A stretch of 64,000 nt of DNA from NCBI GenBank assembly GCA_937996795.1, contig CALKUH010000070.1:1-64000 (forward strand). The letters run 5' to 3'. This stretch comes from an uncultured Verrucomicrobiota bacterium (GTDB lineage Bacteria; Verrucomicrobiota; Kiritimatiellia; CAIVKH01). The position numbers and the translations under genes were made by a program. Positions 28,301 to 37,499 of this stretch are shown in pieces (positions within the stretch are counted from its first letter, which is position 1; each line of letters begins with the position of its first letter). A model generated the notes under the pieces. The model worked only from the letters and a program-made list of their open reading frames with translations, did no database searches and was not told the origin of the DNA.

Positions 28301-29806
28301 CGCGTAACGGTGAACGTCGGCCTGTCCGCGCCGCCGCCGCAGCCGGTGACGTTCTATCTGCGCTCCTTTGACGTGGACGACCCGACAGCCGCCACGAATG
28401 CCGTGGACAACGAATCCACCGACGACGACAATCGGGGCACGACGCCGGCTCAAGCGGGTCAATTTACGGGCCAAAACAACGGGCTTCTGGCGCTCACGTT
28501 TCCGGCGAATGTGCGGGAGACCAACGCGGAGTTTCAGGTAACCATGCAGCCGGGCGATAACTTCCGGGTCGCGGTGAATGCGGACAGCAACTTCCTGCTC
28601 AGGCTGGAGAACCGCGACACGACCCAGCATGTGGGGTCCACGGAAGCCGTGATGAATGCCAACAAACAGCGAATCTGCCACCCGAACGTGACTGGCACGC
28701 CCGCGGATCGCGAACTGCGGCTTTCGACGAACTACGCCTCGGATGTCCTGACCGTCTGGCGGTTCCTGCATGTCGAGGTGGATTCGATGGCGGCAGTGAC
28801 GAACAACGAGGTCACGGGCTCAATCACCGCCATACACGGCGCAGGCTCATCGGCCACGAATCTGGTGCTGAACGTCAATCTGCGCACGGGGCTGACACCG
28901 AACGACCAGTCGGCAAACCTCAGCAGCGGAAACGACAACGGTCGATTTGAGAACGGGCGGATCGAAATCGGGGCGGATCGCGTAGTTTCGGCAAACATCA
29001 TGGGGAATGGCGACGACTTCGTTCTGGACCCCCAGGGGTTTGACATCCCTGCCGAAATCACCAGCGGCGGTGCCACAACCACGGTCGGGCAGGTGGTGGC
29101 AATGGCGGGCCAGACGTTCACGGTGTCGTCTTCGATGGGAACGAACAGCTACACTGGCGCGACACTGCGAGTCGCGGGGAGCAGCTTCTCGATTACAACC
29201 AACGGTGCGACAACCATCACCGTCAGCGGGACGCCGACCATTCCGTTTGTGTTGTGGGATGATGATTCGGGCAGTCGGCTTCCCCAAATCCCAAACACAA
29301 GCGATGTCGATCGTGCATTTCGACCGGCCTTCATTTTGTCGAAAACCGTGCTTCAGAACACCAACGCCACAACGCCTTTCGTACAAAACGTTGATACCGC
29401 CACCAATCTAAGTCAGTACGCCGGTGTCGTTCAAAACTCGTTCAGATTTGACAATGTGGCCAATTCGAGTAATTCCAGCCACTGGGTTGTATACCTTTCA
29501 TCAGCTTTTCAATCTGCGTGCATTCACGATGGTGATCACGATTCAGAGGGAGCGGTGTTGGGAACCGTTGACGATCTCGGAGGCGTTGGGGCGCTAATAT
29601 TCTTGGAAAGCTTGGCCGAAACTCCGGCAACGACAACTGTTGATGAGAAATATACCGTAACTCATGAACTTGGGCATTTGTTTGGCGGAAGCCACGACTT
29701 TATTCATGGCTTCGACGGGGGGCTAATGGATCAATCTAGCGTCAGGACCAGTGTCGACTTTACACCAGTCACACTTCACAAAATAAGGACGGTGAATCAC
29801 CCATGA
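25376..29806 (+). CDS. Large secreted protein with C-terminal reprolysin-like metalloprotease domain
   Basis: 1,476 residues. A basic N-terminus and hydrophobic segment (about residues 15-33, KCIVVILAPLALALGVVLL) suggest export by signal peptide or membrane anchor. Calcium-binding DTDGDGLNDGHEL and DTDGDGLPDGWE motifs (about residues 359-425) resemble thrombospondin type 3 repeats. A long region with no family I recognise follows, including beta-sandwich-like stretches rich in T, N and D. The extreme C-terminus has HELGHLFGGSHD (His1430, Glu1431, His1434, His1440) and a Met-turn GLMDQSS (Met1451), the HExxHxxGxxH plus Met layout of metzincins, closest to the reprolysin pattern. I infer a zinc protease on or outside the cell. 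Base composition is uneven along the gene. The next gene overlaps its stop (ATGA). Confidence 0.8.
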   Translation: MTRHFCLSKECGHKCIVVILAPLALALGVVLLPADIKAKKTDAPPIDPTAYVSLVSNRVTSVAHLLNWFAEQQDHFERLIPPGIEVLTQPGTPDVLVIDLDSKDLSPEFAKHLLGTTPVFRYSVPTYDIFVQETAEGTIEVRDSDGNVLYADPAPSGYAIPYEALYRQSQYPHHYIPELARYRLNARVTLLPLAYVEHYLFAKQQIEEAASLFEEEEPPLMMMMSGSGDDVWISAMTRMTNGLRLSLDYTESYSGQVWSAYSYDARYCPITNSVGGSGGGSPPVPGTNDPPACTNCPISDCDIDVTNSFLGLERVWSLTYSNLLLTGATRTVWLDTRPMGLDAQTNPTHRFYGFGSNVDTDGDGLNDGHELFISHTDRENADTDGDGLPDGWEVQNGLNPLSSAGADGASGDPDGDGLSNAEELQAQTNPRQVNRVIDLDASQVVFESRHYEVNRAKCGDQGFTNANKRYLRFEAVRNVYTHNFCSYLEGEGIEEAFDVRVYDPVSCVVTQSGYTDIVVYEYDSLGQCTSRMLWLDEWSGHDLDFSYFAGGACDMPPDYFANWDFCAPSDMISLEPAATIHSDTQASYSNLVGFGFCSNNYIRNVAEWQLDDEYTTEMLITNAWSDLNLMGCGGWTTISWGVRSVANMMGVSCHSNAVLYCESFSWTQLSAVRDLSSTELSVMLRKVQFRLKTLDYTQAVYRAKWSEVFYPEGGGSNQVMAVRSVVFAGTGSGQYIVSTNMVIRPPQEDGHIIPEILSIGLALHAPKVLSDTEAIVPATNQLLIGGVTVVNLDNDDDDGFFDYDGAGNHDVAVAGGDNELVKVVLRLQTNGLPNGTVRLTAPLGASHIAVWATNTKATASAYSLGTALQIPQDFAVSNGNWIKPLWIEGLSAHTTQRATRLRMEYTAGTTTISDDAALTILGVTGVTWKGRSNSVSDADTLDSDTNWPSGLLPNSWRVFPDARYTTNGVEPNARDRVTVNVGLSAPPPQPVTFYLRSFDVDDPTAATNAVDNESTDDDNRGTTPAQAGQFTGQNNGLLALTFPANVRETNAEFQVTMQPGDNFRVAVNADSNFLLRLENRDTTQHVGSTEAVMNANKQRICHPNVTGTPADRELRLSTNYASDVLTVWRFLHVEVDSMAAVTNNEVTGSITAIHGAGSSATNLVLNVNLRTGLTPNDQSANLSSGNDNGRFENGRIEIGADRVVSANIMGNGDDFVLDPQGFDIPAEITSGGATTTVGQVVAMAGQTFTVSSSMGTNSYTGATLRVAGSSFSITTNGATTITVSGTPTIPFVLWDDDSGSRLPQIPNTSDVDRAFRPAFILSKTVLQNTNATTPFVQNVDTATNLSQYAGVVQNSFRFDNVANSSNSSHWVVYLSSAFQSACIHDGDHDSEGAVLGTVDDLGGVGALIFLESLAETPATTTVDEKYTVTHELGHLFGGSHDFIHGFDGGLMDQSSVRTSVDFTPVTLHKIRTVNHP

Positions 29807-30498
29807 AAGCACCAGTTGCGCTGGCGGTTCTTGTGTTGCAAGTGCTGATTCTGGCTGGGCGCGCATCCGCTCAGGCCGATTTGTTCAGCGTTTCTCTTGA
29901 GCTACAGACCAACGCGACCTGCATTGGGCAACCTCTGCGGGTATGGGCTGACATCACCTACAATGGCGACAAAACACTCCGCGTCTATGACCCGATTTAC
30001 GGCCGTGGATATGAGGAGCGAGTCGCTATTTCTCGCGGGAGTGAGGAAAGCTATAAACCATACTACACGGCCGCCGAACTCGTTGCCGCGCGACAAGATC
30101 GCGGGGGGGCTCCGAAGCAGGTTGTGTTCGAGCCGGGCCAATCACTTCGCAGGGAATACCGGTTGTGGTGTTGGAATCATCCGGAGGCGGGGCGGAGTTG
30201 GCTAATTTTCCCTTCGCCCGGCGTCTATAAAATTCGGTTTCAAGTCATCCACTTGAATCAGGTCTATTCGGCCATAACCACAAACGATGTTGTCCTTCCT
30301 TCATCAGAAACAGATATCGAGGCTTGGGGGCTGATTGGCGATGATACGACGGCCTATTTTATGCAAAACGGCCAAGCACCTCGGGGGCAGGAGTCTCGGA
30401 ACGGCGAGATTGTCACAAGGTTGCGACGGCTTGCGACCGAACATCCGTCGTCATCCTACGTTCAATATCTATCGGGGCCAACTCCGGGAACCGAGTAA
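29803..30498 (+). CDS. Exported partner protein of the metalloprotease, function unknown
   Basis: 231 residues with a signal peptide (MKAPVALAVLVLQVLILAGRASA, cleavage before QADLF). The mature part starts with an immunoglobulin-like or beta-rich pattern (FSVSLELQTNATCIGQPLRVWADITYNG, VFEPGQSLRREYRLWCWNH, SPGVYKIRFQVIH), reminiscent of domains that restrain or bind partners. No known family is recognised. Its ATG overlaps the protease stop, so the two proteins are translationally coupled. It could be an inhibitor, chaperone or accessory domain. GC content is low for this genome. Confidence 0.75.
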   Translation: MKAPVALAVLVLQVLILAGRASAQADLFSVSLELQTNATCIGQPLRVWADITYNGDKTLRVYDPIYGRGYEERVAISRGSEESYKPYYTAAELVAARQDRGGAPKQVVFEPGQSLRREYRLWCWNHPEAGRSWLIFPSPGVYKIRFQVIHLNQVYSAITTNDVVLPSSETDIEAWGLIGDDTTAYFMQNGQAPRGQESRNGEIVTRLRRLATEHPSSSYVQYLSGPTPGTE

Positions 30499-30507
30499 TT
30501 GCCAATT

Positions 30508-30789
30508 CTATCGCCGGAAGCCCGGGGAATCCTTCCAGTTGGCCGAGGTGACGGGAGTCTTGGGGTAACGGCGGTTGAGCCAGGCGGCGGTGGCGTAGCC
30601 TGTGGCGAGGTAGAGCGCGGCGAAGAGCAGGAAGGTGATGGTGTTGCGCAGCCAGCCGGGCGGGGCGAGGTCCGCCGCCTTCAGCGCTTCGTGCAGATGA
30701 TGCCAGCCGCGCAACACGGCGACCAGCAGCGGGAAGAACACGAGGTGCATCACCAGCCAGCCCAGTCCACGCGCATCGCGATCATTCAT
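30508..30789 (-). CDS. Small two-helix membrane protein, unknown function
   Basis: 93 residues with two hydrophobic helices (about residues 9-27, GWLVMHLVFFPLLVAVL, and 48-68, NTITFLLFAALYLATGYATA) and a charged C-terminal tail (LNRRYPKT, WKDSPGFRR). It ends nine bases from the convergent exported protein. No ribosome-binding site is evident before the ATG at 30789. The membrane pattern supports a real gene, but it could be spurious. Confidence 0.5.
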   Translation of the reverse strand: MNDRDARGLGWLVMHLVFFPLLVAVLRGWHHLHEALKAADLAPPGWLRNTITFLLFAALYLATGYATAAWLNRRYPKTPVTSANWKDSPGFRR

Positions 30790-30812
30790 GCGAAACCCAG
30801 CCGTTCAGAACC

Positions 30813-30932
30813 GGTTGACAGGATCAACGGGATATACGGGATGGGGTTGTGTCGAAAGAGGCGTTCTCCCCGTGCGTGAAGCATACGCACGATACAACCG
30901 GTTTCCTTCAATCCCGTGCATCCCGTCAATCC
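30813..30932. repeat. Long imperfect hairpin of the ACGGGATGCACGGGAT repeat kind
   Basis: The 310-bp gap before dnaE (30790-31099) contains no gene I can support. It holds a large imperfect inverted repeat: ACGGGATATACGGGAT (30827-30842) pairs 14/16 with the complement of 30911-30926, GGTTGTGTCG (30845-30854) pairs 9/10 with 30890-30899, and a perfect 7-bp inner stem CGTGCGT/ACGCACG (30871-30877, 30885-30891) closes it. The repeat could be a mobile short element or a structured RNA. Confidence 0.65.
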
Positions 30933-31063
30933 AGTCCAAAGGCTCCCTCCCTGTTCCTTCCCACACCATCCTTCAGCCGCGCCATTCCGCAAGTGCGGAT
31001 TGCGGTGTGACGGTGGCCGCCGGGCGATCACCATCCTGATTTTCAGTCGTTTGCGCGCGCTGC

Positions 31064-31092
31064 TTGCCCCTCGCGGCGGCATGACCTATAAC
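31064..31092 (+). promoter_or_regulatory. Predicted promoter of dnaE
   Basis: TTGCCC (31064-31069), a 17-bp spacer, TATAAC (31087-31092), then seven bases to the ATG at 31100. Leaderless geometry; no Shine-Dalgarno before dnaE. Confidence 0.6.
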
Positions 31093-31099
31093 GGTCGCA

Positions 31100-34000
31100 A
31101 TGCCCCAGCACGTTCCATTCGTCCACCTGCATTTCCACACGGAGTACTCGTTGCTGGACGGGTGCTGTCGCATCTCGCAGGCCGCGGAAAATGCGAAGCA
31201 GCTGGGCATGAACGCCCTCGCGATCACCGATCACGGGGTGATGTACGGCGCGATCGATTTTTACAAAAAGGCCAAGGAGGCCGGCATCAAGCCGATCCTC
31301 GGCTGTGAGGCCTACATGGCGCACGGCTCAATGAAGGAGCGGCGCCGCGAGGAGGAGACGGGGTCGCAGGCGAACCACCAGTTGCTGCTGTGCGAGACGG
31401 GCGCCGGCTATGCGAACCTCACGCGGCTCGTGTCGATGGGGCACCTCGAGGGGTTTTACTACAAGCCGCGCATCGATGTGGAAACGCTTGCGCAGCACAG
31501 CAAGGGCCTCATCGGCACGTCGTCGTGCCTGAACGGCCAGATCCCGGTGCGCATCCTGCGCGGCGACATGGCGGGGGCGCTTGAGCTGGCGGGGACCTAC
31601 AGCGAGATTTTTGGGAAGGGCAACTATTTCATCGAGCTGCAGAACCACGGGCTCGAGGAGCAGCGCGTCGCGAACCGGGGCCTGCTCGAGATCGCGAAAA
31701 AAACCGGACTCCCGCTGATTGCGACGAACGACGTGCACTACCTGAAGCCCGAGCACGCCGAGGCGCACGACGTGATGCTGTGCATGCAGACCGGCACGAC
31801 GCTGAGCGATCCCAAGCGCCTGCGGTATGGGTCGATGCAGTTCTACATGAAGACCGGCGCGGAAATGAGCGAGCTGTTTCGCGATTTCCCGGAGGCGCTC
31901 GCGAACACCGTGTCGATCGCCGAGCGCTGCCATGTGGAGCTCAAGCTCAAGGGCGAGCTGCATTTCCCGACCTACATGGTGCCCGAGGGCTACACGCAGA
32001 AGGAATACCTGATCAAGCTGGGGCGCGAGGGCCTCAAGGCGCGCTACGGCATCGACGACATCCAGCATCCGCGCAACGAGGAGGAGGCCGCGATTGTGAA
32101 GCGGTTCTTCTATGAGCTGGAGATCATCGAGAAGACCGGGTTCATCAACTACTTCCTCGTCGTGTGGGACTTCATCCACTACGCGCACGAGAACCGCATT
32201 CCCGTCGGGCCGGGCCGCGGCTCGGGCGCCGGCAGCGTGGTGGCCTATTGCCTCGGCATCACCGGCATCGAGCCGCTGCGCTACGGTCTGATCTTCGAGC
32301 GCTTCCTGAATCCGGACCGCGTGTCGCCGCCGGATTTCGACATCGACTTCTGCCAGTGGCGGCGCGGCGAGGTCATTGACTACGTGAAGCGCAAGTACGG
32401 GACGGAGAACGTCGCGCAGATCATCACCTTCGGTTCGCTGGGCCCGAAGACGGTGATCCGCGACCTCGCGCGCGTGCTGGAAATGCCGCTGATCGAGGCG
32501 GACAAGCTCGCGAAGATGATCCCGGAACTGCCCGACATGACGCTTGAGCGGGCGAAGAAGGAGAGCCCGGATTTCCGGCGCGCGTGCGAGACGGACCCGA
32601 ACGCGAAGCGCATCATGAAGTATGCGGAGACGCTGGAGGGCCTTCCGCGCAACACCGGCATCCACGCGGCCGGCGTGGTCATCGGCGAGAAGCCGCTCAT
32701 CGAGATCCTGCCGCTCGCGCGCGACAAGTCGGGCGAGCCCTGCACGCAGTTTGAAATGAAGCCGCTCGAGATGGTCGGGCTGCTGAAGATGGACTTCCTC
32801 GGGCTCAAGACGCTGACCATCGTGCAGGAAGCCGTCGACGCGGTGGAGAAAAACCACGGCCTGAAGCTCGACGTCGACCGCCTCCCGATGGACGACAAGG
32901 TGGTGCTGGACCTGTTGAGCCGCGGCGACACGGTCGCGGTGTTCCAGGTGGAATCGAAGGGCATGCGCGAGATGCTACGCAAGATCGGCGTCGGCCGGTT
33001 TGAGGACCTGATTGCGCTCATCGCGCTGTTCCGCCCGGGCCCGATGCAGTTCATGGACGATTTTGGGAATCGCAAGAACGGCAAATCGACCATCGAATAT
33101 CCCCACCCGAAGCTGGAGCCGGTGCTCAAGGAGACCTACGGCATCATCGTCTACCAGGAGCAGGTGCAGCAGGCGGCCAACGTGCTCGCGGGGTTCACGC
33201 TCGCGCAGGGCGATTTGCTGCGCCGCGCGATGGGCAAGAAGAACAAGGAGGAGATGGCCGCGATGCGGGCCAAGTTCGTCGAGGGCTGCGCGAAGCACAG
33301 CCACCTGCCCGCGACGAAGGCCGAGGCGATCTTCGACTTGATCGACAAGTTCGCCGGCTATGGCTTCAACAAGTCGCACAGCGCCGCGTATGCGGTGGTC
33401 AGCTGGCAGACGGCGTGGCTGAAGGCCCATTACCCGGTCGAGTTCATGGCGGCGAACCTGTCGATTGAGGTGAGCGACAACGAGCGCATTGGCGAATTGC
33501 TGGCCGAGTGCCAGGAGATGGACATTGCGATCCTGCCGCCCAGCGTCAACGAGAGCGGCGTCCGCTTCACCGCGCTGCCGCCGGGAGCGGACAAGCGCCG
33601 CGCGATCCGCTTTGGCATGGCGGGTGTAAAGAATGTAGGGCTCGGCGCGGTGGAGGCCATCGTGCAGGAGCGGACGAAGAGCGGCCCCTTCAAGGGGCTG
33701 ATGGATTTCTGCGCGCGCATGGACAGCACGCTGGTCAACCGCAAGACGATTGAGAGCCTGATCCGCTGCGGCGCGTTTGACTTCACCGGCTTCCCGCGCA
33801 GCCGCCTGTTCTCCGGCGTGGAGGTGGCGATGGGCCGCGCGGCCTCCGACCAGCGCGACCGCCGCGCGGGGCAGATTTCGCTGTTCGACCAGTTGGAGCC
33901 CGCCTCCGCGGGCGGCACCGACGAGGGCCTGCCCGAGGTGGAGGCGTGGCCGCAGAGCCAGAACCTGGCGGGCGAAAAAGAGCTGCTCGGTTTCTATATT

Positions 34001-34660
34001 TCAGGACATCCGCTCGCGGCCATGCGCGGCGACATTGCGCGCTACAGCCTCCATTCGCTGCCGGAATTGCGCGAGGCGGCCGACCAGACGCAGACGCGGG
34101 TCGCCGGGCTGGTGACGCAGTTCACCAAGCGGTTCACCAAGAAAGACCAGAAGGCGATGGGTGTGTTCCGCCTCGAAACGATGGAGGGCACCATTGAGGC
34201 GGTGGTGTTCCCCGCGGTCTACGAACAATACGCCGTGCATCTTCGCGAGGAGGCTCCGGTGCTGGTGTGCGCGGATCTGGCGCGCGAGGGCGACCAGGCG
34301 CGGCTCCGCGTGAACGAGCTTTATCCGCTGGGCGACGCCCACCGCTATTTCGCCGAGAAAGTCAGCCTGCACATCCCGGAGGCGCGCATGACGGACGACG
34401 TGGTCCGCGAGGTGCGCCAGATCCTGCGGAGCCATCCGGGCGAGGTGCCGGTCACGGTGTGTGTCGAGCTGGTGTCCGGGGAGAAGATTTTCATCAAGGC
34501 CGAACACACGTTCAAGACCACGGCGACGGCCGCGCTGGTGCACGAACTCGAAAAAGTCCTCGGCGAGGGCAGTGTCTATATCGCCGTCAACCCCGCCCCG
34601 CTCCTGCGCCCGCGCAAGAAACCCGAGTGGGCCCGACGCGAAAACGGCAACGGCGGCTAG
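31100..34660 (+). CDS. dnaE: DNA polymerase III alpha subunit
   Basis: Replicative polymerase catalytic subunit, 1,186 residues, close to the usual 1,150-1,180 for DnaE. The N-terminal PHP domain begins VHLHFHTEYSLLDG; the polymerase active site has PDFDIDFCQWRRGEV with the conserved Asp pair (about residues 412-416), and GPGRGSGAGSVVAY lies ahead of it. GYGFNKSHSAAYA and GMAGVKNVG mark the later fingers/HhH region. An OB-fold segment (TRVAGLVTQFTKRFTKKDQ) follows near residue 1000. This is DnaE-type, without the PolC exonuclease insert. The predicted promoter abuts the start codon. Confidence 0.97.
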   Translation: MPQHVPFVHLHFHTEYSLLDGCCRISQAAENAKQLGMNALAITDHGVMYGAIDFYKKAKEAGIKPILGCEAYMAHGSMKERRREEETGSQANHQLLLCETGAGYANLTRLVSMGHLEGFYYKPRIDVETLAQHSKGLIGTSSCLNGQIPVRILRGDMAGALELAGTYSEIFGKGNYFIELQNHGLEEQRVANRGLLEIAKKTGLPLIATNDVHYLKPEHAEAHDVMLCMQTGTTLSDPKRLRYGSMQFYMKTGAEMSELFRDFPEALANTVSIAERCHVELKLKGELHFPTYMVPEGYTQKEYLIKLGREGLKARYGIDDIQHPRNEEEAAIVKRFFYELEIIEKTGFINYFLVVWDFIHYAHENRIPVGPGRGSGAGSVVAYCLGITGIEPLRYGLIFERFLNPDRVSPPDFDIDFCQWRRGEVIDYVKRKYGTENVAQIITFGSLGPKTVIRDLARVLEMPLIEADKLAKMIPELPDMTLERAKKESPDFRRACETDPNAKRIMKYAETLEGLPRNTGIHAAGVVIGEKPLIEILPLARDKSGEPCTQFEMKPLEMVGLLKMDFLGLKTLTIVQEAVDAVEKNHGLKLDVDRLPMDDKVVLDLLSRGDTVAVFQVESKGMREMLRKIGVGRFEDLIALIALFRPGPMQFMDDFGNRKNGKSTIEYPHPKLEPVLKETYGIIVYQEQVQQAANVLAGFTLAQGDLLRRAMGKKNKEEMAAMRAKFVEGCAKHSHLPATKAEAIFDLIDKFAGYGFNKSHSAAYAVVSWQTAWLKAHYPVEFMAANLSIEVSDNERIGELLAECQEMDIAILPPSVNESGVRFTALPPGADKRRAIRFGMAGVKNVGLGAVEAIVQERTKSGPFKGLMDFCARMDSTLVNRKTIESLIRCGAFDFTGFPRSRLFSGVEVAMGRAASDQRDRRAGQISLFDQLEPASAGGTDEGLPEVEAWPQSQNLAGEKELLGFYISGHPLAAMRGDIARYSLHSLPELREAADQTQTRVAGLVTQFTKRFTKKDQKAMGVFRLETMEGTIEAVVFPAVYEQYAVHLREEAPVLVCADLAREGDQARLRVNELYPLGDAHRYFAEKVSLHIPEARMTDDVVREVRQILRSHPGEVPVTVCVELVSGEKIFIKAEHTFKTTATAALVHELEKVLGEGSVYIAVNPAPLLRPRKKPEWARRENGNGG

Positions 34661-34739
34661 TTTGCGCCACGCGCGCCGCATCCGACTCCGTCCGCCGCCG
34701 CCCCCCCGCCTCTCTCCACGGCTCCTGCGCTGCAGATCA

Positions 34740-34777
34740 TACATACACTTATGCGCATATGCGCATAAGTGTATGTA
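34740..34777. repeat. 38-bp perfect palindrome downstream of dnaE
   Basis: Bases 34740-34758 are exactly complementary to 34759-34777, with no loop: the half-site is TACATACACTTATGCGCAT. The TATGCGCA unit repeats inside each arm. No T-run follows, and the sequence is AT-richer than its surroundings. It lies in the 221-bp gap between convergent dnaE and hypC (34661-34881), which holds nothing else but a homopolymer tract. It may be a protein-binding site or cruciform element; function is unknown. Confidence 0.9.
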
Positions 34778-34798
34778 AATCGGATGGGTTGATTCCTG

Positions 34799-34815
34799 TT
34801 TTTTGGGGGGGGGGG
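34799..34815. other. T6-G11 homopolymer tract
   Basis: Six T (34799-34804) followed by eleven G (34805-34815), in the non-coding gap after the palindrome and before hypC. Runs of this length are prone to slippage in replication and sequencing. It is outside any gene I call. Confidence 0.85.
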
Positions 34816-34881
34816 ATCGAGTCGTCGAGTGCGGCGTTGTCGGGACGTGCGTGAGCGGAAGAGCGAAGGGGCGTGCGGGCG

Positions 34882-35148
34882 CTAGGAGGTTGGGGGCGGG
34901 GCGGCTTCGTCGAGTTCCTGGAGTTCGTCCATTTCTTTCAGGTACGCGAAGACCTGCTTTGCTTCGTCCTCGTTCACCTTGCTGATGGCGAAGCCGACGT
35001 GGACGATGACGTAGTCGCCGACCTGTGCGTCGGGGACATACGCGAGGCTGACTTCCTTCTGGATGCCGCCAAAGCTCACCTTCCCGGCACGGGTGAGTTC
35101 GCCCGTGTCGGTGATTGATTCAATGCGTCCTGGGATGCCGAGGCACAT
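34882..35148 (-). CDS. hypC: Hydrogenase maturation chaperone HypC
   Basis: 88 residues starting with the invariant MCLGIPGRI, whose Cys2 binds the Fe(CN)2CO precursor during [NiFe]-hydrogenase assembly. The OB-like core continues as VSFGGIQKEVSLAYV, VGDYVIVHVGFAISKV and NEDEAKQVFAYL. It follows hypF by 24 bp on the same strand. No hydrogenase structural genes or other hyp genes are in the window. Confidence 0.95.
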   Translation of the reverse strand: MCLGIPGRIESITDTGELTRAGKVSFGGIQKEVSLAYVPDAQVGDYVIVHVGFAISKVNEDEAKQVFAYLKEMDELQELDEAAPPPTS

Positions 35149-35172
35149 GCGGGTGGCGAGTAGCAGGTGGGT

Positions 35173-37437
<2,265 letters not shown>

Positions 37438-37499
37438 GCCGCGACTGTGCCGTCAGCGGCGCAAACGTCGCAAGCGTGAACGTGCGCGGGCGCGCGGCG

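Noticed and set aside
25376..29806. Frameshift or pseudogene at the composition changes in the large protease gene
   Set aside because: The frame is continuous through the AT-rich blocks and ends with an intact metzincin site, so it reads as one gene.
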